A stretch of 64,000 bases of DNA from JAJZKE01 sp963762395 (GCA_963762395.1 CAVXKL010000004.1:62001-126000); one strand, 5' to 3'. Counted from the first letter of the stretch, positions 7,500 through 17,012 are shown. Translations and numbers: made by a program. The notes: a model not told the origin generated them from the letters alone.

Positions 7500-8168
7500 T
7501 TAAGATTTACCGGTCTTCTGAGCAATAGCTGCTTTTATCTGGGTCTCAAAGGCCTGGACGCTATCAACTAGCTGAATTTGCTTACCATCCAAATAGAAGG
7601 TTGGTGTAGCATCTATCCCTAACGAATTACCAACATTTTCATCGGCAACTACTAAGTTATCTACCTGATCAGAGGCATAAAGTTGCTGGAATTTCTGGGT
7701 ATTAAGTCCTAAACTCCTAGCATCTGAAATAAAGTCTGGCTCTGGGTTAGAAACACTAATCCAACTGGCAATCGTTTCATTTGAATCATAGTACTCCTGG
7801 TTTTGTTCATACAAAAGATCATGCATTGGCCAGAATTTACCCATCAGTGCGGCTGCTTCAGCAGCTCTGGAAGCTGCAAAAGCGTTGGGGTGAATAGATG
7901 TTAATGGGAAGTTTATAAACTGAAAAGTGATCTGGGTATTATACGTGGACACCACTTGCTTGACGATTGGGGAGTATAAACCGCAGTCAGGACACTGGAA
8001 ATCACCATATTCAACTAGCTTAACGCCGTCTTTACCTTCGCCTTCAATATTTTTACTTGGCGTAAGTTTACTGGAGTTATTATTGTTTGAGCCATTGGAA
8101 GTAAAAGCGAAGACTCCAACTAGAACTACAACTATTACAGCTATGGCTATCCAAAATCTTTTAGACAT
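7500..8168 (-). CDS. DsbA-family thiol oxidoreductase, membrane anchored
   Basis: This 222-residue protein has an N-terminal helix (about 5-23), a short Asn/Ser linker and a thioredoxin/DsbA fold. The active site is Cys59-Pro-Asp-Cys62, followed by helices and the cis-proline loop DATPTFYL near the C-terminus. It would form or rearrange disulfide bonds in exported proteins outside the membrane. It converges with nadD. No VKOR or DsbB partner is seen in the window. Confidence 0.85.
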   Translation of the reverse strand: MSKRFWIAIAVIVVVLVGVFAFTSNGSNNNNSSKLTPSKNIEGEGKDGVKLVEYGDFQCPDCGLYSPIVKQVVSTYNTQITFQFINFPLTSIHPNAFAASRAAEAAALMGKFWPMHDLLYEQNQEYYDSNETIASWISVSNPEPDFISDARSLGLNTQKFQQLYASDQVDNLVVADENVGNSLGIDATPTFYLDGKQIQLVDSVQAFETQIKAAIAQKTGKS

Positions 8169-8279
8169 TTATCATTAACTCCATTTATTTGTATTTAATA
8201 AGTATACATGAACTAAAATATTTTACCTTACATCAAAACTTTAAAAATTAAGCCGTAGAGTATAAGCTTAAATTAGATA

Positions 8280-9269
8280 ATGATTGACTATATATTCTCT
8301 CTTATTTTTCTGCTGATAGCCCTAGTAGCCATTGAACTTAGAAAAAGCTACTACCTTGTTCCTAAAATAGAGTTAAAACGTCGGGCTAGAGGAGGCGACA
8401 TCTTAGCTGAAAAACTGTATAGGGCCGTATCCTTTGAGAGTAGTCTGGATATATTTCTATGGACTGTAATTGTTCTAACTACAGCCGGCAGTCTAATATT
8501 ATTTAATCAGGTAGCTCCGCTCTGGCTGGATATTATTACGGTCATTATTTTTATCTGGTTTGTTTTCGCTTGGCTGCCAAAATTAGCGATTAGCAACTTC
8601 TCTCTTAAACTGGCTGACTATATTACGCCGGCCATAGTCTGGATCTTAAATCTTGTCCATCCATTCTTACAGAAAATAGATCACTATATAGGTAGGGTTG
8701 GCCACGAGACTCACAGCGGGCTTTATGATAAAAAAGACCTGATTAACCTTATATCTAAACAGAAGAAGCAGCCAGATAATCGGATAGACCCTGAAGATCT
8801 AGAACTAATTAAAAAAGCCCTAAAGTTTAAAGACAAAACAGTCAGTGACTACGGTTTAATATGGTCAAAAGTAGAAAAGGTATTCGCCGACGATTCAATC
8901 GGCCCAATTCTACTGGATGAAATGCATAAATCCGGCCAGCTTTTCGTGCCAGTTCTAGTGGACAAAGAATCAAAGGGATTAGTCGGCATGGTTGATCTTA
9001 GCCGGATAGATCTTTCAACTGCCGGGCAAGTTAAAGATCTGATGGACCGGAACCTTTATTACTTAAATGAAGACGATGACTTATATGATGCACTGCATGC
9101 CATAAGCACCAGCGGACACCCGGTATTTATTATTCTAGATAAAAAGCAAAGACCCCTCGGTTTACTCACCATCAAGGATGTAATTAAAGAGATATATAGC
9201 TATAAACCAAAACAAGTTGAAAATATAATTAAGCCTGAAAACGAAGAAACAAGTAACTCATCAAGATAG
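8280..9269 (+). CDS. CBS-domain membrane protein (CNNM/CorC-like)
   Basis: This is a 329-residue protein. The first 140 residues hold three to four membrane helices, then come about 60 charged residues (DKKDLINLISKQKK, DPEDLELIKKALKFKDKTVSDY) and two CBS repeats (about 200-310, ending HPVFIILDKKQRPLGLLTIKDVI). The linker plus CBS pair is like the CNNM/hemolysin C family linked to magnesium and cobalt export. The N-terminal part is shorter and less similar to the standard DUF21 domain. TATAAG at 8261-8266 lies 13 bases before the ATG. aspS follows after 24 bases. Confidence 0.65.
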   Translation: MIDYIFSLIFLLIALVAIELRKSYYLVPKIELKRRARGGDILAEKLYRAVSFESSLDIFLWTVIVLTTAGSLILFNQVAPLWLDIITVIIFIWFVFAWLPKLAISNFSLKLADYITPAIVWILNLVHPFLQKIDHYIGRVGHETHSGLYDKKDLINLISKQKKQPDNRIDPEDLELIKKALKFKDKTVSDYGLIWSKVEKVFADDSIGPILLDEMHKSGQLFVPVLVDKESKGLVGMVDLSRIDLSTAGQVKDLMDRNLYYLNEDDDLYDALHAISTSGHPVFIILDKKQRPLGLLTIKDVIKEIYSYKPKQVENIIKPENEETSNSSR

Positions 9270-9293
9270 ACAAATAGGTGTTAAAATAAGCCC

Positions 9294-10607
9294 ATGGACA
9301 GAACTTTAGTTAAGGATCTTGCTGCCAGTAAAGAAAAAACTGCGACTGTTTATGGCTGGTTGCACAAGAAACGTTTACTTGGCGGACTAACCTTTATTAA
9401 TTTGAGAGATCGATCTGGTGTTGTCCAGATAGTTATAAATGATAAGGACCAGGTAGAAAAGCTAAGAGGCATGCAGGTCGGTAGCGTGCTTAAAGTTACC
9501 GGAAAGATTACTGGTGAGTCTAGAGCGCCAGGCGGTTACGAAATTCACGAGCCAATTATTGAGATCTTAGTCCCTGTTACATCAGAACCATTAATTGAAA
9601 TTGATAAACCACTGTCTCATGCTCCAGTAAATCTTGATACCCTATTTGAGTATCGACCGGTCGGTCTTAGGAACCTTAGTGAAGCAGCCATATTTAAAGT
9701 ACAATCGGCTATCCTTCAGGCTTTAAGAGAGTATTTCTACAAACAAGATTTTACAGAAATTCGCACACCTAAGATTTTAGCTGCGGCCACCGAAGGCGGC
9801 GCTGAGGTTTTCAAGTTTGATTACTTTGGCAAACAGGCGACTCTAGCACAAAGCCCTCAGTTTTATAAACAAATCATGGTTGGAGTATTTGAGAGAGTAT
9901 TTGAAATATCTCCTGTTTATAGGGCAGAGCCGAGTGCTACAACTCGACATATGGCTGAATATACTTCGATAGATGCCGAAATGGGCTTTATTAATATAAA
10001 GGACCTAGAAATCTTCTTAAGTGAACTTATGCAATTTGTAATTGACTTTATATTTGAGAAATGTCAGCCAGAACTTAAGCTTCTAAAGGCCGAAAAACCA
10101 AGATTACCGGCGACAATACCAAGCCTGTCAATGGCAGAGATCCATAAAGGATACTCTGAAAGCAGCGGCCAGAACACTATAGACGAAAAGGATCTAAGAC
10201 CAGACGAAGAAAAGTGGGCCTGTAATTATGCCAAAGAGCATCTTGACTCAGAAGCAGTTTTTGTAACCGACTGGCCGTCTAGTGAAATGAAGTTTTACCA
10301 CAAAACCCAAGACAATAAACCTGATCTGGCCGATAGAATTGATCTTTTGCTTCGGGGAGTAGAAATCGTTACCGGTTCACTTAGAGAGAATGATTATCAG
10401 AAGATTATGAAGCAGCTTAAGGATAAAGTTAACGGTGATCCTAATGATCCGGGCTTTAAACCTCTGCTAATGGCCATGCAGGCCGGTATGCCGGCTCACG
10501 GCGGCTTTGGTATGGGCCTAGAAAGATTAACCGAAAAACTCCTTGGCTTACATAACGTTAAGGAAGCTACTCTTTTCCCAAGAGACATCAATAGATTATC
10601 GCCATAA
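9294..10607 (+). CDS. aspS: Aspartate--tRNA ligase, archaeal-type short form
   Basis: This 437-residue class II synthetase starts with an OB-fold anticodon-binding domain (about 15-100). Motif 2 (RAEPSATTRHMAEYTSIDAEMGF region) and motif 3 (GGFGMGLERLTEKLLG) follow, and the end is FPRDINRLSP. It lacks the GAD insertion of ordinary bacterial AspRS (about 590 residues) and matches the archaeal type, which is often non-discriminating and also charges tRNA-Asn. That second role would require GatCAB and is inferred. TAAAAT at 9282-9287 is six bases before the ATG. Confidence 0.9.
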   Translation: MDRTLVKDLAASKEKTATVYGWLHKKRLLGGLTFINLRDRSGVVQIVINDKDQVEKLRGMQVGSVLKVTGKITGESRAPGGYEIHEPIIEILVPVTSEPLIEIDKPLSHAPVNLDTLFEYRPVGLRNLSEAAIFKVQSAILQALREYFYKQDFTEIRTPKILAAATEGGAEVFKFDYFGKQATLAQSPQFYKQIMVGVFERVFEISPVYRAEPSATTRHMAEYTSIDAEMGFINIKDLEIFLSELMQFVIDFIFEKCQPELKLLKAEKPRLPATIPSLSMAEIHKGYSESSGQNTIDEKDLRPDEEKWACNYAKEHLDSEAVFVTDWPSSEMKFYHKTQDNKPDLADRIDLLLRGVEIVTGSLRENDYQKIMKQLKDKVNGDPNDPGFKPLLMAMQAGMPAHGGFGMGLERLTEKLLGLHNVKEATLFPRDINRLSP

Positions 10608-10647
10608 CTCTAAGCTATTTATTAGCTACAAGCGTAAAATATTAGGT

Positions 10648-11454
10648 ATGAATCTGCCCGATAGACCAATAAAAGATCCCTATCAAGAGATGCCGGTTAA
10701 AGACTTCAGCTATATTAATACCAAGGATAAATTGCCAAAAAAGACGAACTACAAACCGGGACTAATAGCAATCGGCATTATTGTTCTACTTGTTCTTTGT
10801 GTTAGCGCTTATTTATATGGCCAGCATACTAAATCCAAGCCGGCTCCAAAGCCGTCTCATACCTCTAGCTCTCAAAAAGTAGCTACTCCAAAGCCGTCCA
10901 CAACAGCCATCCAGCTAACCAGCTATACATCAACGCCGTTTAATTTAACTGTTAGCTATCCAACTACTTGGGTGGTCGCCAGTCAGGGGAATACTTCTAT
11001 GACCATTTCTTCGCCCGTAATAAGCCTATTAGCAGATACTGGGAAGACTGTTAGCGGCAAAATAGTCTTAACAGTTTTTAACCAAGGCCAATCACCTGCT
11101 AACCTCGGTACTAGCTCAGTAGCAGTCCTAAATTCCCAGGACATTTCGTTCACCAACCCAACCTCTTCCCAGGCAGCTCAAGCGTATATCAGTTTTGTTC
11201 AGTATCCGGCAACTACAGCATTAGGTGGTCTTGATGCTATCTACGTAACTGGCAATAGCGGCTATCTTAAGAGTCAGACTATCCCACCATCTGATGTCAA
11301 CAAAGTAGACCCGCTAGTTATAGTTAGTTTTATGCAGTGTCAAACAAGCGAGTGTGTAAGTCTAGCGCCACTGACTATTTCTTCTACTATGTGGTCAAGT
11401 TCATCTTTTCAAACGCCAATCTTAGACATAATCAAATCGTTCCAATTTTCCTGA
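10648..11454 (+). CDS. Membrane-anchored extracytoplasmic protein
   Basis: The preferred start is the ATG at 10648, seven bases after TAAAAT (10635-10640). An earlier in-frame start would overlap aspS by 65 bases. The 268-residue product has a cytoplasmic N-terminus of about 40 residues, one helix (about 39-58), a Pro/Ser/Thr/Lys linker and an outer domain of beta strands (FNLTVSYPTTWVVA...) similar in style to PsbP-like or lipoprotein folds. Two cysteines near the end (QCQTSECVS) may form a disulfide. No specific function is recognised. Confidence 0.65.
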   Translation: MNLPDRPIKDPYQEMPVKDFSYINTKDKLPKKTNYKPGLIAIGIIVLLVLCVSAYLYGQHTKSKPAPKPSHTSSSQKVATPKPSTTAIQLTSYTSTPFNLTVSYPTTWVVASQGNTSMTISSPVISLLADTGKTVSGKIVLTVFNQGQSPANLGTSSVAVLNSQDISFTNPTSSQAAQAYISFVQYPATTALGGLDAIYVTGNSGYLKSQTIPPSDVNKVDPLVIVSFMQCQTSECVSLAPLTISSTMWSSSSFQTPILDIIKSFQFS

Positions 11455-11585
11455 ATAATTTATATCAAAAAGTTACTTCAATTTTAGGCTCTACATCTCC
11501 TTAAACCTTTGCTAAAATAGGCATAAGGGATATAAGACGTCATTAGTCTTAGAGGTTAAAAGAAACTTATCCTAAAAGAGGGGTC

Positions 11586-13436
11586 ATGGAAGATAAAAAG
11601 GGTGAATCTGGTAAAAAAATTAAACTGAGATCTGATTCAGTTAGTTTTAATATTAAGGTCAATAAGAAAACAGCCGAGTCGGAAAGAAGCGAAGATAAAC
11701 AGAGTTTCCAGGAAGAGGCTGAACCTAAGACTGATTTAACCGATCCGGTCCTTGATGATCCGGCTGTAGATAAAGCAGTCGACGATATCTCCGTCTCTGA
11801 AAGCAATGAATTATTAGCTGTTGAAGATACATATAAAGCCCCGGCCATAGGTCGTAGAAATACTAAGCTGGGTAAACTAAAAAAGCTGCTAAAAAACAAG
11901 TGGTTATATATTTCAGCTGGCGCAGTTATCATTATTCTTTTAGCCGTACCACTAACAAGATACTTCATTCTAGGACAGTTTATGTCTAATACCTACAAGT
12001 TTACGGTAATAGACACTGTAACAGATAAGCCAGTCAGCGGGGCAGTGGTCACCATTGGCTCCACTAAAGCGGATACTAACGCCTATGGCCGGGCAGACAT
12101 TAAAGCTAACTTAGGCAAAAGACATTACGAAATAAGCAAACAATATTATGCGAAAGATGAAGGGAATGTATTCATCGGCTTTAGTAAGTCAACCGGTGAC
12201 ATCGTCTATCTAAGTGCAACCGGCAGACAGGTAGAGGTAACAATTCTTAATAAACTGACTAATCAGCCAATAGCCGGCGCTCGGATTAGCGTTTTAAATA
12301 CCAATGCCACCACCAATACCAGTGGTAAAACCCAAATAGTCTTACCTACCAAGAAGCCGTCATATATGGCTAATATCTCTGTCTCAGGCTTTGATGATCT
12401 AAGTTTGCCAATAAATGTAACTACTGACCAAACGGCTAACGTTATTAAGCTTGTGCCGACTGGCTATATATATTTCTTAAGCAAAGCTACTGGCACTATC
12501 AATGTTATGCAGGCTGATCTTGATGGCAGGAATGCCGTGACAGAGCTGGCCGGTACCGGCAATGAAACCTCCTCAACCACTCTAATGGCTTCACCGGACA
12601 ACAACTATCTGATTCTTGAAGCTCAACGAAGCGGCAGTCAGCCGGAGCTCTACGTTATTCACACCATTAACGGTTCAGTAACCGAGTTTGATTCCTCATC
12701 AGCTAAATTTAATCTTATTGGCTGGAGTGGTGACCAGTTTATCTACGATGCCACTAATACCTCTGAGCCTACTTCCACTGTCGGCCTGGAACAATTAAAG
12801 AGCTATAACGCTCAAAGCGGCCAATTAAATGTCTTAGACGAAGACCAGGTTGAAGGTAGTAGCACGTCCTATGCTTACCAAACATTCGCAAACTATATGC
12901 TGCTGCCTAATCAAGTTGTCTATACCACTAGCTGGACGTCCACGAACTCATACGACTTAACAAGCTCGAACGATACCCTTAGAAGCGTTACTCCAAGCGG
13001 GCTGGATAAAAAAGATTACCAAACTTTCCCAGCTACCACTACTGAAAGCATGGACATTGTCCGCTACCAACCGACCAGTCTTTACTTGTCTGTCTTAGAT
13101 AGTTCAACCAGTCAAACTAACTATTACACTTTTTCTAACTCTAACCTAACTAGTTCAACCATTTCTGCTGCTACTTTCTCGGGAACCTATCCAACGTCAT
13201 ATTATTTATCACCATCGGGCAATGAATACCTCTGGACCGCCAATGAAAATGGCAGCAATGAAACATATACTACCGACGTCTCAACCCAGAATCAAAAAAG
13301 AATTTCCTTGCCTTCAGATTACCTGGCGTACGGCTGGTACAACAACCAGTACATCCTGCTAACCAAAGACGGCAGTCTGTATATAGCTCCAGTTTCCGGA
13401 ACTAACTCACCACAGTTTGTCGCCAACTTACTTTAG
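11586..13436 (+). CDS. Anchored surface protein with carboxypeptidase-regulatory-like repeats and a beta-propeller-like domain
   Basis: This is a 616-residue protein. A charged cytoplasmic part (1-105) is followed by a helix (about 108-128), then two Ig-like segments of the carboxypeptidase regulatory-like type (about 140-205 and 212-285; TDKPVSGAVVTIGSTKADTNAYG and TNQPIAGARISVLNTNATTN). The rest (about 295-616) has repeated strands with SPDNNYLILEA and SPSGNEYLWTA blades, like a TolB/WD-type propeller. It is likely exposed outside the cell and binds proteins or glycans; this is inference. GAGGGG lies two bases before the ATG, and TAAAAT at 11513-11518 could be its promoter. Confidence 0.65.
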   Translation: MEDKKGESGKKIKLRSDSVSFNIKVNKKTAESERSEDKQSFQEEAEPKTDLTDPVLDDPAVDKAVDDISVSESNELLAVEDTYKAPAIGRRNTKLGKLKKLLKNKWLYISAGAVIIILLAVPLTRYFILGQFMSNTYKFTVIDTVTDKPVSGAVVTIGSTKADTNAYGRADIKANLGKRHYEISKQYYAKDEGNVFIGFSKSTGDIVYLSATGRQVEVTILNKLTNQPIAGARISVLNTNATTNTSGKTQIVLPTKKPSYMANISVSGFDDLSLPINVTTDQTANVIKLVPTGYIYFLSKATGTINVMQADLDGRNAVTELAGTGNETSSTTLMASPDNNYLILEAQRSGSQPELYVIHTINGSVTEFDSSSAKFNLIGWSGDQFIYDATNTSEPTSTVGLEQLKSYNAQSGQLNVLDEDQVEGSSTSYAYQTFANYMLLPNQVVYTTSWTSTNSYDLTSSNDTLRSVTPSGLDKKDYQTFPATTTESMDIVRYQPTSLYLSVLDSSTSQTNYYTFSNSNLTSSTISAATFSGTYPTSYYLSPSGNEYLWTANENGSNETYTTDVSTQNQKRISLPSDYLAYGWYNNQYILLTKDGSLYIAPVSGTNSPQFVANLL

Positions 13437-13461
13437 TCCGGCTAATCTTTATCTATAAGAA

Positions 13462-14064
13462 CTATCGATAGTCTCGTCTATGTTTGAAGTGAAAAACAAA
13501 GCTAATAAGAGTTAGTATGGCAAAAACTATTGTTACCAACATACTCCAGCCGGCTAAATCCGGCGACCAAGTAGGTGAAACAAAATCAAACTCATATAAA
13601 GAATCAGGTATAGCAGCACCCTTAACACCATGAGTAGTTACATACTGCTCAATACAGGGGATCCTATATCTTCCTGAAAACCCCTCCGGTATTAGCTGTT
13701 GGCAGTAGTCTTCTGCTTGGGTATAAAGGGTTGAGTTCTGCTGTTCAATGGCAGCAGTCTGGCTTGAAGTTACCCGGTTATAGCTATTTGTTAGCTGAAT
13801 GGGCGGATAAATACTATTTGCCCCGGAACTTAAATCTGTATTCATATTGGAGGTAACATATCTAGCTAAGTTTTCTAATGCAGCCTCAACATTACCACCA
13901 CTTTTATCTGCCGCATAGACCTGGTTCCTGAGATAATTCATATGCTCGTTATTAGTTCTTAGGGCATTGACACAGACAATAGCTAAAATAACGGTTAAGG
14001 TCAGTAAATACCAAGGTTTAACACGGCCAAGAAAGATTTTAATTTTTTTTAGTGATGCTTTCAT
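13462..14064 (-). CDS. Two-helix membrane protein of unknown function
   Basis: The ATG at 14062-14064 is preferred. TATAAT on this strand (14075-14080) lies ten bases before it, and a longer start would run into the promoter and the opposite gene. The 200-residue product has a helix near the N-terminus (about 17-35), an outer region with four cysteines (EDYCQQLIP, RIPCIEQY) and a second helix near the C-terminus (about 170-190) ending in HFKHRRDYR. No family is recognised. It converges with the 616-residue surface protein gene. Confidence 0.6.
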   Translation of the reverse strand: MKASLKKIKIFLGRVKPWYLLTLTVILAIVCVNALRTNNEHMNYLRNQVYAADKSGGNVEAALENLARYVTSNMNTDLSSGANSIYPPIQLTNSYNRVTSSQTAAIEQQNSTLYTQAEDYCQQLIPEGFSGRYRIPCIEQYVTTHGVKGAAIPDSLYEFDFVSPTWSPDLAGWSMLVTIVFAILTLISFVFHFKHRRDYR

Positions 14065-14140
14065 TACAGATAGAATTATATACCGTATCGAGCCTGCATA
14101 TTGCCTTATATGAGCAGTATCATTAATAATACTTAAGATA

Positions 14141-15436
14141 ATGCACGTATATTTTTTAGGAATTGGCGGGGCAGGCAGTGGACCACTGGCCGAAATAGCC
14201 ACTGAAACCGGCTATGATGTAAGTGGTTCAGACAAGCAAAACTCAAGCTATATAGACTACTTAAAGAGGAATGGTATTACCGATATAGAAATTGGTCAGT
14301 CGACAGATTTAATAGACAAAGCGCACATTAAAAAGCCAATCGATTGGCTGGTATATAGTCCGGCTCTAGAAACTGAAGACAAAGGCAGACAGCAGCTAGA
14401 GTATGCTAAAAACCTAGGTATTAAAGTCACCAGGCAAGATCTGTTCACTCGGTGGTTAGTGGAACAAAATAACTTAAAGATGGTAGCTGTCGCCGGTACG
14501 CACGGTAAGACAACAACCACGGCCATGGTTGCCTGGTTGTTTATCGCCTTAAATAAGCCGCTTAGTTATTTAATACCAGCTAAGATTAGTTTTGGCAAAA
14601 TGGGCCAATTTTCTAAAGACAGCGAGTACTTTGTCTATGAGGCCGATGAATATGACCGTAAATTTTTATCTTTTGAGCCGTTCCTAAGCCTTATTAGCGG
14701 TGTGTCCTGGGATCACCATGAGATATATCCGACTAGAGAGGAATATATCTCTGCTTTCAATGATTTTATTAACCAAAGCCGAAAAACAATTATCTGGCAA
14801 TCTGATGCCGAATATTTAAATGTTGATAGTAATAACCTGGTAATCCAGGATGATGATTTAAAAAAAATAAATGACATCAAACTTAAAGGGCTATATAACC
14901 GGCGGGATGCCTGGCTAGCAGTAATGACTGTTCATGAACTTTTAAATGTCCCTATTGAAGAGCTAATTTCACATATTAACCAATTTAGGGGGCTGTCTAG
15001 ACGCATGGAAGAAATCTACCCCGGTTTATATACTGACTATGCCCATACCCCGGAGAAGATCAAAGGAGCGATGAGTGCGGCTAGTGAAACGGCTCTAGAA
15101 AATGGCCAAAAACTAGTGGTTATCTATGAACCGTTAACAAATAGACGGCAGATACATATGATTGATGACTACAAAGACTGTTTTAAAGGCGCCTCGAAGG
15201 TTTATTGGCTGCCAAGCTATTTAGCTCGTGAAGACCCTAAAGACCCTATACTAAGCCCTGGGCAGCTTATTAGCCACTTATCTGATCCCAATGTCGCTGA
15301 ACCAGCCCAAAGAGATGAGAGGCTACTAAACACAATTAGAAAATATCTAGACGAAGACTGTATGGTTGTTGCTATGGCTGGTGGCGGAGGCGGCAGTCTA
15401 GATGAATGGCTAAGGGATAACTTTATTTACTCTTAG
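14141..15436 (+). CDS. Mur ligase, MurC/Mpl type
   Basis: This 431-residue protein contains the N-terminal Rossmann domain of MurC-like ligases (FLGIGGAGSGPLAEIA), the ATP-binding P-loop GTHGKTTTTAMV and the central domain with VYEADEYDRKFL and SWDHHEIYP. It joins UDP-N-acetylmuramate to L-alanine (MurC) or to a recycled peptide (Mpl). The SGPLAE variant and the DEYDRKF motif lean to Mpl, but a sole MurC cannot be excluded. The C-terminal domain ends in a glycine-rich AMAGGGGGSLDEWL. Its 3' end overlaps the opposite small gene by 14 bases. Confidence 0.8.
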   Translation: MHVYFLGIGGAGSGPLAEIATETGYDVSGSDKQNSSYIDYLKRNGITDIEIGQSTDLIDKAHIKKPIDWLVYSPALETEDKGRQQLEYAKNLGIKVTRQDLFTRWLVEQNNLKMVAVAGTHGKTTTTAMVAWLFIALNKPLSYLIPAKISFGKMGQFSKDSEYFVYEADEYDRKFLSFEPFLSLISGVSWDHHEIYPTREEYISAFNDFINQSRKTIIWQSDAEYLNVDSNNLVIQDDDLKKINDIKLKGLYNRRDAWLAVMTVHELLNVPIEELISHINQFRGLSRRMEEIYPGLYTDYAHTPEKIKGAMSAASETALENGQKLVVIYEPLTNRRQIHMIDDYKDCFKGASKVYWLPSYLAREDPKDPILSPGQLISHLSDPNVAEPAQRDERLLNTIRKYLDEDCMVVAMAGGGGGSLDEWLRDNFIYS

Positions 15437-15680
15437 AATAGGCTAAATAAGCCAAAGCTATTAGACCTACCATAATAACTAAGGCAAGTAATATAACAAC
15501 TATAGGGCCAGTCTGCGGAGCAGAAGTGTTCAGCTTAGACACACTTCCATTATTCTTATTGGTAGGTTTAGCTTTTTGAGGTGGCAGCTGGTTAGTTTCC
15601 GGTCTTCTTTCAACGGCCGGGCTAAGTGACAGGGGAGTTGAGCGGTTTACTCCATCAATGTTGGCTTTTGTTGGTTGCAT
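15423..15680 (-). CDS. Small protein with a sorting-signal-like tail
   Basis: This 85-residue protein has a polar, Pro/Asn-rich N-terminal half without a signal peptide. APQTG (residues 54-58) follows, then a hydrophobic helix and YSKSK. The tail has the layout of a sortase signal and resembles the APNTG of the surface protein at 3790-4944. Without an export signal it may instead be a simple C-terminally anchored protein. It is the last gene of a three-gene block on this strand (16613 to 15423). Confidence 0.55.
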   Translation of the reverse strand: MQPTKANIDGVNRSTPLSLSPAVERRPETNQLPPQKAKPTNKNNGSVSKLNTSAPQTGPIVVILLALVIMVGLIALAYLAYSKSK

Positions 15681-15701
15681 TAGGATATATTCCTTACTCC
15701 C

Positions 15702-15929
15702 TTAGTTTGACTTCCATTTAGCTAGCCAAGTCATTACCAGACTAGCTAAAGCCCAATTAGGTATGACAATCAAGGCCGCTAAGGTTTTGTGGCTTAAGTA
15801 ATCGAAGGGAACCAATAGACTAAAGACGAGATAAGCAATGTAAGGTATGTAAGTTAAGGCGCCTTTATAGTCGGCAGCTATATAGCTGTGTCTTAGAGGT
15901 TTGAACCAAGGTTTACTTGCTTCAGCCAT
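15702..15929 (-). CDS. Small two-helix membrane protein
   Basis: This is a 75-residue protein with a polar start (MAEASKPWFKPLRHSYIAADYKG), then two helices (about 26-44 and 50-69). It lies nine bases after the 224-residue gene and 21 bases before the 85-residue gene, so the three are likely one operon. No family is recognised, and its part in the operon is unknown. Confidence 0.5.
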   Translation of the reverse strand: MAEASKPWFKPLRHSYIAADYKGALTYIPYIAYLVFSLLVPFDYLSHKTLAALIVIPNWALASLVMTWLAKWKSN

Positions 15930-15938
15930 TTAGAGAAC

Positions 15939-16613
15939 CTACTTTGAACTGGATGTGGAGCTAGTAGTGCTTTCGGTAGCGTTTTGAGGACTTGTTTGAC
16001 CGGATGTGCCAGCAGTACTTTGATCACTACACTTTTGGCCATTTGGATTCTCTTTCTCCCATGTGACAACAGCCTTAGATACTTGACCGCTTGGCGACAG
16101 GTTTTCCCAGAAGGTAACTGATGTACGGTTAATGACCATCTGATCCAAAGGAGCATGTATTTCACAGCCTAGTTTAACTAAAGTAACTTTAGTATTGGCA
16201 CTAGTTGTACTAGTCGAACTACCAGAACTACTGTTAGTTTGCAGGTAGAAGATATTTGTCAAAACTATATAGTTATTATTAAGGGATTTAATTGTCCCGA
16301 AATATACCTGGCCGGTATTTAAGAACACAGCTTGTAGTTTGTTGGTTTTAACGTAACTGTTTTCAGAAGTATTAGAGTTGTCGCTAATAGCTAAAAAGAC
16401 CAATAGGCCAACAATGACAACTAAAATACAGAGACTTAGTAAAGCCTGAACTATTCTAGATAATTTATTGCGTGACCAATCACCCCGCTTCATATTTTTG
16501 TTCTGATTTAAATGACCCATTAGTCGACTTTGGTTAACCTCATTAAGATCTTGGTTAATACCTTGGCCGCCCATATTGGTTTGAGATCCGCGATTAGGAA
16601 AATCCATAGACAT
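15939..16613 (-). CDS. Anchored protein with an extracytoplasmic domain
   Basis: This 224-residue protein has a Gln/Asn-rich cytoplasmic N-terminus (1-50), a helix (about 55-77) and an outer domain of strands (LQAVFLNTGQVYFGTIKSLNNNYIVLTNIFY). A Ser/Thr-rich segment and a second strand block follow, and the tail from about 185 is a low-complexity Ser/Thr/Gly/Gln run. The pattern GQVYFGTIKSL...YIVL recurs in small anchored proteins of this kind of bacterium, but the role is unknown. It heads the block that continues with the 75- and 85-residue proteins. A second Met at residue 3 is an equally good start. Confidence 0.6.
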   Translation of the reverse strand: MSMDFPNRGSQTNMGGQGINQDLNEVNQSRLMGHLNQNKNMKRGDWSRNKLSRIVQALLSLCILVVIVGLLVFLAISDNSNTSENSYVKTNKLQAVFLNTGQVYFGTIKSLNNNYIVLTNIFYLQTNSSSGSSTSTTSANTKVTLVKLGCEIHAPLDQMVINRTSVTFWENLSPSGQVSKAVVTWEKENPNGQKCSDQSTAGTSGQTSPQNATESTTSSTSSSK

Positions 16614-16732
16614 TACCTTCCACCTTTATTATCTTTATGCTTACTACGTAAGTTTATTACACCTATGTGTCATAGGCAAGCAAAAAGAGGGTTAAAAACC
16701 TCATTTTTTTGGCTCCTCTGGACGAAAAGGGG

Positions 16733-16762
16733 TTGACAAGAGAAAACCTGCCAGAGTATTTT
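16733..16762 (+). promoter_or_regulatory. Promoter of the 64-residue protein
   Basis: TTGACA at 16733-16738 and TATTTT at 16757-16762 are 18 bases apart. The start codon at 16797 is about 28 bases after the expected transcription start and has AGGGGA at 16782-16787. This is one of the few genes here with a real leader and ribosome-binding site. A weak GAGG/CCTC hairpin followed by seven Ts lies just upstream (16687-16710). Confidence 0.6.
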
Positions 16763-16796
16763 ATGAATACTACTTAATATAAGGGGAGAGCGTAGA

Positions 16797-16991
16797 ATGG
16801 CTTACAAGCACACTAACTCTAAAGGTGTAACTTACCACTTGAATTCCAAGGAAGTTACATTGCGAGGTGGCAAGAGACAAACAATTTACTACTTTTCTAA
16901 GGATGAAAGGCCTGAAGGTACTGACCTACCATCTGGCTACGAAGTAAATGAAAACCCAAGAAACGGTTTTCTAACAGTTAAGCGCAAATAA
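16797..16991 (+). CDS. Small basic conserved-looking protein
   Basis: This 64-residue protein is rich in Lys, Thr and Tyr, with the pattern YHLNSKEVTLRGGKRQTIYYFSK and a C-terminal NENPRNGFLTVKRK. A strong promoter, an AGGGGA ribosome-binding site and a tight terminator make it a well-defined single-gene unit, suggesting high expression. It has no membrane helix. A nucleic-acid or ribosome-associated role would suit its charge, but this is a guess. Confidence 0.75.
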   Translation: MAYKHTNSKGVTYHLNSKEVTLRGGKRQTIYYFSKDERPEGTDLPSGYEVNENPRNGFLTVKRK

Positions 16992-17012
16992 TTAGAGCTT
17001 AAATAGAACAAG

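Noticed and set aside
10543..11454. 303-residue reading of the anchored protein
   Set aside because: It would overlap aspS by 65 bases. The ATG at 10648 has a -10 box seven bases before it.
13462..14202. 246-residue reading of the two-helix protein
   Set aside because: The longer start would overlap the start of the Mur ligase gene and pass over the TATAAT at 14075-14080; the ATG at 14064 fits better.
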